Of a stretch of 44,017 bases of DNA, positions 1 to 7,264 are shown in pieces (the first letter of the stretch is position 1; every line of letters begins with the position of its first letter). Source of the stretch: an uncultured Lachnospiraceae bacterium (GTDB lineage: Bacteria; Bacillota; Clostridia; Lachnospirales; Lachnospiraceae). Below the pieces are notes generated by a model. It was not told the origin of the DNA, did not search any database, and worked only from the letters and a program-made list of their open reading frames with translations. The position numbers and the translations under genes were made by a program. The stretch spans positions 1 to 44,017 of the forward strand of contig CALWPC010000036.1 in assembly GCA_944383325.1 (NCBI GenBank). Direction: 5' to 3'.

Positions 1-106
1 ACAGTTGAAGGTGTATAACCGCAGGGATTATAACAACTTCCCCATGCGGCCACTGGGATGGAGAACACCGAATGAGGTACTACGGGATTATTTACGGTCA
101 GTGTAA
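1..106 (+). CDS. IS3-family transposase, C-terminal end (partial)
   Basis: The frame opening at base 2 runs without a stop to TAA at 104-106. It encodes the last 34 residues of a DDE transposase, containing YNNFPMRPLGWRTPNEV, the typical C-terminal segment of IS3-type integrase-core transposases. The rest of the gene lies off the left edge. It catalyses movement of its own element. The copy may be intact upstream; that cannot be judged here. It points into the truncated toxin gene next door, which suggests the element destroyed that gene. Confidence 0.8.
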   Translation, partial: QLKVYNRRDYNNFPMRPLGWRTPNEVLRDYLRSV

Positions 107-150
107 CAAATGTTTGACAAACCTACATAATTTTACAGCAGTGTTATGCA
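1..150 (+). mobile_element. right end of an IS3-like insertion sequence
   Basis: After the transposase stop there are about 44 non-coding bases. The toxin reading frame on the other strand matches its family only up to about base 151. IS3-family elements end in CA, and bases 149-150 are CA, so the element most likely ends at or very near 150. The exact boundary is inferred; the other end and the target duplication are outside the window. Confidence 0.6.
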
Positions 151-207
151 CTTCTGGCAGGTTTTTAAATCTTTCTTAAATTTCCCGGTGTAATTTAATC
201 CGTACAT
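133..207 (-). pseudogene. YafQ/RelE-type toxin, truncated after about 19 codons
   Basis: An ATG at 207-205 starts 2 bases after the stop of the antitoxin gene and reads MYGLNYTGKFKKDLKTCQKC before ending at TAA 135-133. MxxLxYTGKFKKDxKxCxK is the N-terminus typical of YafQ-family ribosome-dependent endoribonuclease toxins of about 90 residues. The match stops at about base 151, where IS3-like sequence begins. The remaining peptide of 24 residues lacks the whole catalytic core and cannot be toxic. It is too short to be found by length-filtered gene callers. Confidence 0.75.
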
Positions 208-209
208 CT

Positions 210-419
210 TTAATTCTCCAGAATCATCTTAAACAAATCTTCCGTCGACCCGTTAAAATGTTCTCCGGATCCGTTTTCAAGCTCTCGCATGGCTTCTATC
301 GTTTCGGCGTTTGGCTCCTCATCCGGAATTGCTGCACCTTCCAAAACCCCCATAATATAAAACATTTTGCTTTCGGGTACTTTATCTAATAATTGATGTG
401 CATATTCTCTATTGCTCAT
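210..419 (-). CDS. small antitoxin-type protein of a YafQ/RelE module
   Basis: The 69-residue acidic protein starts MSNREYAHQLLDKVPESKM and continues with a stretch typical of short Firmicutes proteins encoded directly upstream of RelE/YafQ toxins (xxYAxxLLDxVPExKMxYIxxxLxG). The acidic C-terminal half is the usual toxin-wrapping tail. It overlaps the upstream 63-residue gene by 11 bases and is followed after 2 bases by the toxin remnant, so the three formed one operon. With the toxin truncated it is an orphan antitoxin. The family assignment comes from sequence pattern and context, not from an alignment. Confidence 0.65.
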   Translation of the reverse strand: MSNREYAHQLLDKVPESKMFYIMGVLEGAAIPDEEPNAETIEAMRELENGSGEHFNGSTEDLFKMILEN

Positions 420-600
420 TTTCCAACATCTCCTTTTCTATTTTTTCGTTGACCGCAGAAATGATAAAACTATTCAGACTTTTCGCTCCAGTGGATAAAA
501 TTTTTTCTTTTGTTCCTTTTGGGAATCTGGTTAAAATTTTGTCATATCTTTCTTTTTCAAATTTTGCCGTTGCTCTCTTTTGCGCTTCTGATACTGGCAT
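409..600 (-). CDS. Arc/ribbon-helix-helix-like DNA-binding protein
   Basis: The 63-residue basic protein has a pattern common to small Arc-type proteins of Clostridia: MPVSEAQKRATAKFEKERYD, then a lysine-rich segment and SLNSFIISAVNEKIEKEM. The short strand followed by two helices, the second being SFIxxAVNEKI, fits a ribbon-helix-helix fold. It probably represses its own promoter just upstream (638-666). It is the first gene of the toxin-antitoxin operon and overlaps the next gene by 11 bases. The ribosome site AGGCGGTG sits about 6 bases before the ATG. Confidence 0.65.
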   Translation of the reverse strand: MPVSEAQKRATAKFEKERYDKILTRFPKGTKEKILSTGAKSLNSFIISAVNEKIEKEMLENEQ

Positions 601-637
601 AAAAACACCGCCTTTTTATATATCGTATCTATATATT

Positions 638-666
638 ATGATAGCGTTATATTTTTCTGTTGTCAA
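638..666 (-). promoter_or_regulatory. promoter of the toxin-antitoxin operon
   Basis: On the minus strand TTGACA (666-661) and TATCAT (643-638) are separated by exactly 17 bases. The AT-rich stretch between the -10 and the ATG (610-637) has short near-palindromic TATA/GATA repeats that could be the operator for the ribbon-helix-helix protein. Confidence 0.75.
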
Positions 667-885
667 CGGTGGTTTTTATATGTTAACAGACTCTGCATAT
701 GATATTATTGTGTAATTAATTATACAGTATTATAGACTTTTATTATATCTTTAATATGAAAACCTTGTTTGATAATAAAATGGATTTTAGATGTTGTTTT
801 CAGTTTATTCGTACATTTGTTCTGATTACTTTTTTGATTACTTTGCTATTTTCAACCTGTTTTTCTAGCACCGATTCTGACAAAA
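667..885. other. AT-rich intergenic region, no gene seen
   Basis: Between the antitoxin promoter and the tRNA terminator I see no open frame with a ribosome site and no conserved RNA motif on either strand. Confidence 0.6.
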
Positions 886-932
886 TAAAAAATGCTTAAA
901 GCCTGATAAAATCAGCGTTTTAAGCATTTTTT
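886..932 (-). terminator. intrinsic terminator downstream of tRNA-Glu
   Basis: A near-perfect hairpin has arms AAAATGCTTAAA/TTTAAGCATTTT and an inner CTGA/TCAG stem, flanked by A and T runs on both sides. It can work in either direction. It lies 29 bases beyond the tRNA 3' end and would end the tRNA transcript. Confidence 0.8.
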
Positions 933-960
933 ACGGGTTGGGCTATCTAATTATAGCGAA

Positions 961-1032
961 CAGCTCGTAGGGGAATCGAACCCCTGTTTTCGCCGTGAGA
1001 GGGCGACGTCTTAACCCCTTGACCAACGAGCC
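961..1032 (-). tRNA. tRNA-Glu (anticodon CTC)
   Basis: The minus strand folds as a cloverleaf. Acceptor GGCTCGT pairs with ACGAGCT, with a G-U at the first pair. The D-arm contains GGTCAAGGGGTTAAGAC. The anticodon stem TCGCC/GGCGA carries the loop CTCTCAC, giving anticodon CTC. The T-arm is CAGGGGTTCGATTCCCCT. CCA is not encoded. It reads GAG codons. It sits just downstream of the trp operon with its own promoter. Confidence 0.93.
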
Positions 1033-1075
1033 TCATATCCCTGCCGGCGCATTCTTCTTTGCACCGACAAGTGAT

Positions 1076-1104
1076 ATAATACTATAAAGTACTAAGAAAT
1101 GCAA
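1076..1104 (-). promoter_or_regulatory. promoter of tRNA-Glu
   Basis: TTGCAT (1104-1099) and TATTAT (1081-1076) are spaced by 17 bases on the minus strand, and the predicted start lies about 35 bases before the mature tRNA. No GC-rich terminator for the trp operon is visible between trpA and this promoter, so readthrough into the tRNA is possible. Confidence 0.7.
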
Positions 1105-1176
1105 GTACTTTTTAAAAAAAACAAAGAATCTATTTTATATGACGGCATGACTGTACATAAAACACTGAAATCTACT

Positions 1177-2052
1177 TTAATACCGCAGCTGAATTCCCTG
1201 TTCCTCGATGAACTGTTCCAGATCTGAAGTAGACTTGCGCTCTAACTCAGGCTCATATGCAAAAGCGTTGAGCTCGCGCTTAAACGTCGAGACATACTCC
1301 TTTGCCGTCTGCTCGTCAAATCCGCTTTCTTCCATTAACTGAATAAAGTAGGAACCGATAATGGCGCCGTCCACCAGTTCTCTCATCGGGCCGACGTCCG
1401 CCGCCCTGCGGATGCCAAATCCAAGCATAATCGGAATATTAGAAGCTGCCTTTACTTCCCGAAGATACGCCAGAATATTTTTATGAAAATCTGCCTTTTG
1501 TCCGGTCACTCCCATGGAAGAGACACAGTAGACAAACCCACGCGCCTGTTTTAAAATCATTGGAATCCGTTCTTTGGAAACGGGTGAAACTAGCTGAATG
1601 AGAATCGGCGCGCCGTCTTTTTGGTCCAGAATTGCCCGCAGTTCTCCCTGCTCCTCAAGCGGCAGATCCGGAATAATCAATCCGTCCACACCTGTCCGCA
1701 CACATTGATCCACAAATGCTTCTAGCCCATAATGCAGCGCCGTATTATAGTACATCATAAAAACAATCGGCACCTCGCATGTCTGACGGAGCTCATCTAC
1801 CATACCAAACACGTTTTCTACATTCGTTCCGTTCTGAATCGAGCGAAACGAAGCATCCTGAATAACCGGACCGTCGGCAATCGGATCCGAAAACGGAATG
1901 CCAAGCTCCACCACATCCACTCCGGCCTGCGCCTGCGCTTTCAGCAATTTTTTTGTCGTCTCCAGATCCGGCAGTCCTGCCGTAATATATGTGATCATCG
2001 CCTTCTCGCCGCGGCGCTGCAAATTCTGCATCTGCTGTTCAATACGATTCAT
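1177..2052 (-). CDS. trpA: tryptophan synthase alpha chain
   Basis: This TIM-barrel subunit cleaves indole-3-glycerol phosphate to indole and glyceraldehyde 3-phosphate, and passes indole to TrpB. Catalytic Glu49 (DVVELGIPFSDP) and Asp60 (IADGP) fall at the same numbers as in the Salmonella enzyme, and the GFGI phosphate-site segment is present. At 291 residues it is about 25 longer than usual. The extra residues are a charged C-terminal tail after the last helix, with a Glu-rich LEQFIEEQGI segment. It is the last gene of the operon, 52 bases after trpB, and has a GGAGGAG-type ribosome site. Confidence 0.97.
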   Translation of the reverse strand: MNRIEQQMQNLQRRGEKAMITYITAGLPDLETTKKLLKAQAQAGVDVVELGIPFSDPIADGPVIQDASFRSIQNGTNVENVFGMVDELRQTCEVPIVFMMYYNTALHYGLEAFVDQCVRTGVDGLIIPDLPLEEQGELRAILDQKDGAPILIQLVSPVSKERIPMILKQARGFVYCVSSMGVTGQKADFHKNILAYLREVKAASNIPIMLGFGIRRAADVGPMRELVDGAIIGSYFIQLMEESGFDEQTAKEYVSTFKRELNAFAYEPELERKSTSDLEQFIEEQGIQLRY

Positions 2053-2104
2053 CGTGTACTCCTCCTATTTTATGTTCCTGCTCGCCTGTTAAAATGGCAC
2101 TTCA

Positions 2105-3286
2105 CTAATTCATGTACCCTTTTCCCGCAAAATAATCGGCAACTGTGTTGACATCCTTATCGCCTCTCCCTGACAGACAGACAATCATCGTCTGATCCTG
2201 CGTCATTGTCCTGGCCTTTTTAAACGCGTAGGCGAGGGCGTGCGCACTTTCAATAGCAGGAATAATCCCTTCGGTCTCACACAACACCTTCAGCGCGTCC
2301 ATCGCTTCCTTGTCGGTAGCAGAGACGTAAGATGCACGCCCGCTGTCTTTCAGGTAGGCATGTTCGGGTCCCACTCCCGGATAATCAAGGCCGGCTGAAA
2401 TAGAATGCGCAAGCTGCACATTACCGTCCTGATCCTGCAGCAAATATGATTTCATGCCGTGAAGAGTGCCGGGCTTCCCTAACGCCATCGCGCTTGCATG
2501 CTGACCGGTTTCAATGCCCAGGCCCGCGGCTTCCACGCCAATGAGCTCCACGGACGGATCGTCAAGAAATTCCGCAAACATACCGATTGCATTGGAACCT
2601 CCCCCGACACAGGCGATTACTACATCCGGAAGACGGTGCTCCTTTTCCAGTATCTGCGCACGGGCCTCTTTGCTGATAATGCGCTGAAACTCCTTGACCA
2701 TACGGGGATACGGATGCGGACCCACCGCCGAACCGATGACATAAAACGTATCTTCCGCCGTCTTTGCCCATGTCCGAATCGCCTCATTTGTCGCATCTTT
2801 CAACGTATTGCTTCCCGATTCCACACTGACTACCTTTGCGCCGAGCATCTCCATGCGAAACACATTGAGCGCCTGCCGGGCGACGTCTTCCTTGCCCATA
2901 TAAACGGTGCAGTCCATCTGAAAAAGCGCCGCGCCTGTCGCCGTCGCCACACCATGCTGACCCGCGCCTGTCTCCGCAATGACTTTTTTCTTTCCCATCC
3001 GCTTGGCAAGCAGCAACTGGCCGATGACATTATTGATTTTATGGGCGCCGGTATGGTTTAAGTCTTCTCTCTTTAAGTAAATTTTTGTCCCGAACCGCTC
3101 GCTCAGCCGCTTTGCATAATACAACGGAGTCTCACGTCCGACATACTCCTTCAGATAATAGGCATACTCCTCCATAAATCCTTTGTCCTGTATCGCCTGC
3201 TCGAACGCAGTCTCCAGTTCCTTTAGCGTATTCATCAGCGATTCCGCCACAAATTGTCCGCCATATGATCCGTAGTATCTCTCCAT
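2105..3286 (-). CDS. trpB: tryptophan synthase beta chain
   Basis: This PLP enzyme condenses indole with serine to make tryptophan in an alpha2beta2 complex with TrpA. The PLP lysine is Lys83 in HTGAHKINN. The catalytic Glu is in AETGAGQHG (about residue 105), and the phosphate-binding loop is VGGGSNA. The start [13 protein letters not shown] and the length of 393 residues are normal for TrpB1-type enzymes. It lies 26 bases after trpF with an AAGGAG-like site before the ATG. All active-site motifs are intact. Confidence 0.98.
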   Translation of the reverse strand: MERYYGSYGGQFVAESLMNTLKELETAFEQAIQDKGFMEEYAYYLKEYVGRETPLYYAKRLSERFGTKIYLKREDLNHTGAHKINNVIGQLLLAKRMGKKKVIAETGAGQHGVATATGAALFQMDCTVYMGKEDVARQALNVFRMEMLGAKVVSVESGSNTLKDATNEAIRTWAKTAEDTFYVIGSAVGPHPYPRMVKEFQRIISKEARAQILEKEHRLPDVVIACVGGGSNAIGMFAEFLDDPSVELIGVEAAGLGIETGQHASAMALGKPGTLHGMKSYLLQDQDGNVQLAHSISAGLDYPGVGPEHAYLKDSGRASYVSATDKEAMDALKVLCETEGIIPAIESAHALAYAFKKARTMTQDQTMIVCLSGRGDKDVNTVADYFAGKGYMN

Positions 3287-3312
3287 TTTCCTTTTGACAT
3301 CTCCTTCTGTTC

Positions 3313-3909
3313 TTACTCATAATAAACGCCGGCTGCCTGCCGGATAAATTCCTGAAGTTTCCTCCGGTCTTTTCCCGACGTCCCCTCCACTCCGGAACTG
3401 ACATCGATAATATCAGGCCGAAATCTTCGGATTCCCTCAGCAACATTGTCTGCCCGAAGCCCGCCGGCGAGTACAAACTTTTTGCCCGCGGGAATTTCCA
3501 TTTTACGCGTCCAGTCAAACCGCTGCCCGCCTCCCGGCGTCCGTCCATCCATCAACACTGCGTCAATTTTTATACTCCCGCAGTCTGACACGCGCATTCC
3601 TTCATTCACTGCGCGCCATATCGGAAGCCTGCTCTCTCTGAGAACCTCCGGGCGCAGATCGCCGTGCACCTGCAAAATGTCGAAATTCATTTCTTCAATT
3701 TGATGCAGCTGTTCCAACGTCGGCGAAACAGTCACGGCAACCGTCTGGAGATCCGGGCGCAGCATCGACAAGAGCATACGGGCCGCGTCCGGTTCCAAAT
3801 TCCGTCTGCTGCGCTCATAAAACAGCACCATCCCCGCAAACTGTACCGGAAACTCATTTACCATCTCACAGTCCGCCGGCGTCGTCAACCCGCAAATTTT
3901 GATTTTCAC
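3313..3909 (-). CDS. trpF: phosphoribosylanthranilate isomerase
   Basis: It converts N-(5-phosphoribosyl)anthranilate to the carboxyphenylamino ribulose form. The N-terminal KIKICGLT carries the catalytic Cys, and the LAGGL, DVSSGVE and GKD segments form the C-terminal phosphate site with its Asp. I chose the GTG at 3909: GGGGG lies 9 bases upstream, the product is then 198 residues as usual, and it clears trpC by 47 bases. A longer frame starting at a TTG at 3984 would run into trpC and add residues that no TrpF has. Confidence 0.93.
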   Translation of the reverse strand: MKIKICGLTTPADCEMVNEFPVQFAGMVLFYERSRRNLEPDAARMLLSMLRPDLQTVAVTVSPTLEQLHQIEEMNFDILQVHGDLRPEVLRESRLPIWRAVNEGMRVSDCGSIKIDAVLMDGRTPGGGQRFDWTRKMEIPAGKKFVLAGGLRADNVAEGIRRFRPDIIDVSSGVEGTSGKDRRKLQEFIRQAAGVYYE

Positions 3910-3956
3910 CGCGTCTTTCCCCCATTTCTGAATCGCCAAAAGCTTTTTTATAGCAT

Positions 3957-4745
3957 TTATACTTCCAGATAGCGCGCTTTCCAACGCGCCGCCAACGCTT
4001 CCGGATTGTCCGATTCCATAAATGCCCGTCCAATCAAAAGCGCATCCACGCCATATGTTTTTAAAAATTTAATATGCTGATCTTCAGTAACGCCGCTCTC
4101 CGACACAAACAGACAGCCCGCCGGCCGTTTCTCGCTCAGTCTGGCCGTCGTCTCAAGCGAAATCGAAAAATCCCGCAAATTCCGGTTGTTGACGCCGATA
4201 ATCCTCGCATGAAGCGCCGCTGCCCGCTCGAGTTCCCTCTCGTCGTGAACTTCCACCAATGCTTCCATCCCAAGAGACATTGTAAGCTCATAAAACGCGT
4301 TCAGTCTCGCATCATCCAAAATCGCTGCAATCAGCAAAACCGCGTCCGCGCCAATCACCTTCGCCTCGTATATCTGATACTCATCAATCACAAAATCTTT
4401 TCGCAAAATCGGGAGCATAGACAGCCCTCTGATTTCTTTTAAATAATCTGCGTTTCCATAAAAGTGATCCTCTTCCGTGAGACAGGAAATCGCGTCTACG
4501 GACGAATTATAATGGTCAATTCGCTCTTTCAGCGGCAGCGGATTGTCGATCACGCCAAGACTTGGCGAAGCCTTTTTAAATTCACCGATAATAGACAGTC
4601 CCGGTTTTGCAAGCGCCTCGTAAAATGATCGGGGAATACGCGTATCCGCCTGCGCCTTCTGCATCATTTCCCGCTCGCTGATGTTTTGTTTATGTTCCGC
4701 AAGACGCCTTTTTTTGTCTTCTACAATTACATCTAAAATCATCAC
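3957..4745 (-). CDS. trpC: indole-3-glycerol phosphate synthase
   Basis: This TIM barrel closes the indole ring. Typical segments include GEFKKASPSLG (catalytic Lys), ILRKDFVID, EVHDERELERA, IGVNNRNLRDF and SESGV, with length 262. The start is GTG (4745-4743) or the ATG directly after it. The trpG stop TGA lies across them, so the two genes are translationally coupled, with AAAGGA upstream. Direct coupling of trpG to trpC means trpD is missing from the normal trpEGDCFBA order. Confidence 0.97.
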   Translation of the reverse strand: MMILDVIVEDKKRRLAEHKQNISEREMMQKAQADTRIPRSFYEALAKPGLSIIGEFKKASPSLGVIDNPLPLKERIDHYNSSVDAISCLTEEDHFYGNADYLKEIRGLSMLPILRKDFVIDEYQIYEAKVIGADAVLLIAAILDDARLNAFYELTMSLGMEALVEVHDERELERAAALHARIIGVNNRNLRDFSISLETTARLSEKRPAGCLFVSESGVTEDQHIKFLKTYGVDALLIGRAFMESDNPEALAARWKARYLEV

Positions 4746-5347
4746 AATCTATCCTTTCCGACTTCCTGCAAATTACCCTGCGGCTCGTAATTTACAAAAT
4801 TTTCCATCATTCTGCGGCCGTATTCGGTATAAACCGACTCCGGGTGAAACTGCAGTCCGATCACCGGGTATTCCCTGTGTTGGATTGCCATAATTTCACC
4901 GTCCTGAGTCTCTGCGAGAACGCGCAGCTCTTCGGGAAAATGCTCCCGTGTTACCGCCAGAGAATGGTAGCGCGCTACCCGAACCGGTGAAGGGATGCCT
5001 GCAAAAATGCCCTCGCCGGTGTGCGTAATCAACGATTGTTTTCCATGAAACAATGTTTTTGCATAACCGACCGTTCCCCCGAACGCCTCGCCGATACACT
5101 GATGTCCCAGACAAACCCCAAGGATCTGTTTCGTGCGGTAAAAATGCCGGACAACTTCCAGACAGATTCCCGCGTCCTTCGGCGCCTTCGGACCGGGCGA
5201 CAATACAATTTTATTCGGATTCATCCGCTCAATCTCGGCAATCGAAATTTTGTCGTTGCGCACCACCTGAATGTCATCTGTGAAAATTCCAATATACTGA
5301 TATAAATTATATGTGAAAGAATCATAATTGTCGATCATTAATATCAT
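4742..5347 (-). CDS. trpG: anthranilate synthase glutamine amidotransferase subunit
   Basis: This class I glutaminase supplies ammonia to TrpE. It has nucleophile Cys79 in GVCLGHQ and the His168/Glu170 pair in QFHPES. It starts with the family signature MILMIDNYDSFTYNL. The 201-residue length shows a free subunit, not a TrpG-TrpD fusion. The same protein could serve PabA in folate synthesis. Its gene lies 21 bases after trpE. Confidence 0.96.
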   Translation of the reverse strand: MILMIDNYDSFTYNLYQYIGIFTDDIQVVRNDKISIAEIERMNPNKIVLSPGPKAPKDAGICLEVVRHFYRTKQILGVCLGHQCIGEAFGGTVGYAKTLFHGKQSLITHTGEGIFAGIPSPVRVARYHSLAVTREHFPEELRVLAETQDGEIMAIQHREYPVIGLQFHPESVYTEYGRRMMENFVNYEPQGNLQEVGKDRL

Positions 5348-5368
5348 AATTACCTCCGTCCGACCGCT

Positions 5369-6772
5369 CTAAAATTTATCCACAACGGTTTTTGCCAGCG
5401 CCATCACCTTATTGCAGCACTCCTCGTATTCCTGTTCCGGCACTGAATCAGCCACAATACCGGCCCCTGCCTGCAAATAAACATAATGATTCTTTTTAAT
5501 CATCGTCCGTATCGTAATGCAGAAATCCATATCGCCGTTAAAATCTATATATCCGATTGCACCGCCATACAGTCCGCGCCGATACGTCTCCAACTCGTCA
5601 ATAATTTCCATCGCACGGACCTTTGGCGCGCCGCTGAGCGTTCCCGCCGGCAAAAATGAGCTGACCAGATCGAGCGGATGGTACTCGTTGTTGCTCTTGC
5701 CCTGGACAAGCGAAACAATATGCATTACATGCGAATAATTCTGCACCTCCATAAACTGCGTAACTTTCACTGTCCCAAACTCTGCAATCCGCCCCATATC
5801 ATTTCTTGCCAGATCGACGAGCATCACATGCTCCGCTCTCTCCTTCTCATCCCGAAGCAAATCGTCTCTCAGAAAGGCGTCCTCCTCCTCATTTTTGCCT
5901 CTTTTTCTCGTCCCTGCGATCGGGCAGGTATAGACGTAATGATCTTTTTGCTTCACTAGCATTTCCGGGGAGCTGCCGATAATCTCAAATTCCCCGAAAT
6001 GAAAATAATACAGATACGGAGATGGATTGAGTTCCCTCAGCTCCTTATACAGTTCATAACCGTCCGCGCTCGTCTCCACTGTCCACCGCTGTGACAGCAC
6101 CGTCTGAAAAATGTGTCCCTCCCGAATATAATGTTTGATTTTGGACACCTTATCACAGTAGCTTTTCAGGCTGTCGCTCTTATCAATAATTTTCCCGCGG
6201 TGGTTCGCAGTATGTCCCGTCTTTGCCATTTGCCTGCGCACAGTGCAAATTAATTCCTGTGCTGTTTGCTCTCCCCTTTTTCGCCCCTCCGGCGTATCTT
6301 CATCAATCGATACCGCCGTCAGCGTCTCCGACACATGATCTACCGCGATAAAATCCGTTACCAACATCATCTGAACCGTCTCGATTCCGATCGGATCCGG
6401 ATTATCATCCGGAAGCTCCTCGGTATATCGAATAAAATCATAGCCAAGTGCGCCGACCAGACCTCCTGTAAACGCAAGTTCCCCCGCATCCTTACGCACT
6501 TCAAAACGGCTGTAGAATTGTTTCAGGGCTTCCCGTGGATTCCCCTCTATTACCTCCTTAGTACCGTCATTGTACGTGACAATCAGCCGCTGTCCGTCAG
6601 AACGCAGTAACGCTCTCGGCTCGACGCCAAAAAAGCTGAAGCGGTCATGATTTTTGTCATAACTCTCCAATAAAAAACCGACCTTGTTTTTTGCAATCCC
6701 CTCATACATTGCAACCACCGTCTCATCAACAATACTGACTGTTTTTTTGTATGCCCGCAAAACCTGCTTCAT
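5369..6772 (-). CDS. trpE: anthranilate synthase component I
   Basis: It turns chorismate and ammonia into anthranilate. The N-terminal LLESYD segment matches the tryptophan feedback site. The chorismate-binding half has [34 protein letters not shown] and YGGAIGY. The start is one of two adjacent ATG codons (6775, 6772); the second has better spacing (6) from GGAGGG. It is the first gene of the operon, directly behind the T-box leader. Confidence 0.96.
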   Translation of the reverse strand: MKQVLRAYKKTVSIVDETVVAMYEGIAKNKVGFLLESYDKNHDRFSFFGVEPRALLRSDGQRLIVTYNDGTKEVIEGNPREALKQFYSRFEVRKDAGELAFTGGLVGALGYDFIRYTEELPDDNPDPIGIETVQMMLVTDFIAVDHVSETLTAVSIDEDTPEGRKRGEQTAQELICTVRRQMAKTGHTANHRGKIIDKSDSLKSYCDKVSKIKHYIREGHIFQTVLSQRWTVETSADGYELYKELRELNPSPYLYYFHFGEFEIIGSSPEMLVKQKDHYVYTCPIAGTRKRGKNEEEDAFLRDDLLRDEKERAEHVMLVDLARNDMGRIAEFGTVKVTQFMEVQNYSHVMHIVSLVQGKSNNEYHPLDLVSSFLPAGTLSGAPKVRAMEIIDELETYRRGLYGGAIGYIDFNGDMDFCITIRTMIKKNHYVYLQAGAGIVADSVPEQEYEECCNKVMALAKTVVDKF

Positions 6773-6824
6773 CATTTTCCCTCCCAACTGTTTATTTCAC
6801 AGGCAAGTTACCGTACTTACCCGG

Positions 6825-7216
6825 AAAATAAGAAAAGGCACCGCCCAGATCCTCAGGATCAGGGACGATGCCATTGCTCGCGGTGCCACCCTTTTTCAGC
6901 AGCCCGGCGCAAAAACTCCATAAAACGAAACAGGATCCCGCGGAGTATTTTTGTTTCATAGAATGCATTTTTCTATGAAATAAAAAAGATATTCCAGTTT
7001 TGGAATATCTCGCCACCATTGCTGCCCTTAATACATGATACTATCATATCACTCCCCTGTAACGCGAGGACGCGGCCAAAGCTACTATCCGTTCACCCGG
7101 CATCTCACAAACCCATTCCCTCCGGCGCTCCATACCGGTTTCCACCCATCCCGGCTCTCTGTGATATTGCGCTCAAAGGTACTCTTTTTGATCATCGATT
7201 TTCTCTATATAATATT
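6825..7216 (-). promoter_or_regulatory. T-box leader of the trp operon
   Basis: The minus strand carries the canonical T-box AGGGTGGCACCGCG at 6892-6879. GGCACCGC there can pair with GCGGTGCC (6844-6837), followed by a T-rich run, forming the terminator. The competing antiterminator would use CTCCGCGG further upstream. The 5' half has the AAGAGTACC K-turn region, AGAGAGCCGG with a CCGGT partner, and the AGTAG...CGTTA stem II region. Uncharged tRNA would stabilise the antiterminator. tRNA-Trp is inferred from the operon; TGG triplets occur in the stem I arm, but I could not place the specifier loop with certainty. Confidence 0.93.
6982..7010 (-). terminator. second terminator-like hairpin inside the trp leader
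   Basis: On the minus strand a perfect 10-bp stem, AGATATTCCA/TGGAATATCT with loop AAAC, is followed directly by six Ts. It lies upstream of the T-box antiterminator. Another perfect 10-bp hairpin (TTTCATAGAA/TTCTATGAAA, 6954-6980) follows it. One of them may be stem III of the leader, but the first has full intrinsic-terminator form. Confidence 0.65.
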
Positions 7217-7222
7217 GTAGTT

Positions 7223-7251
7223 ACTTTAGCATGATTCGTTACAAAAGTCAA
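7223..7251 (-). promoter_or_regulatory. promoter of the trp operon
   Basis: TTGACT (7251-7246) and TAAAGT (7228-7223) are 17 bases apart on the minus strand. Transcription would begin at about 7216, giving a leader of about 440 bases before trpE. It sits directly after the stop of the upstream gene, with no clear terminator between. Confidence 0.75.
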
Positions 7252-7264
7252 GCAGAATTTCGTG

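Noticed and set aside
398-715. Plus-strand 105-codon frame
   Set aside because: It is antisense to the antitoxin genes and their promoter and has no ribosome site or family resemblance.
3910-3984. Longer trpF starting at TTG 3984
   Set aside because: It would overlap trpC by 28 bases and add residues unlike any TrpF; GTG 3909 has a ribosome site.
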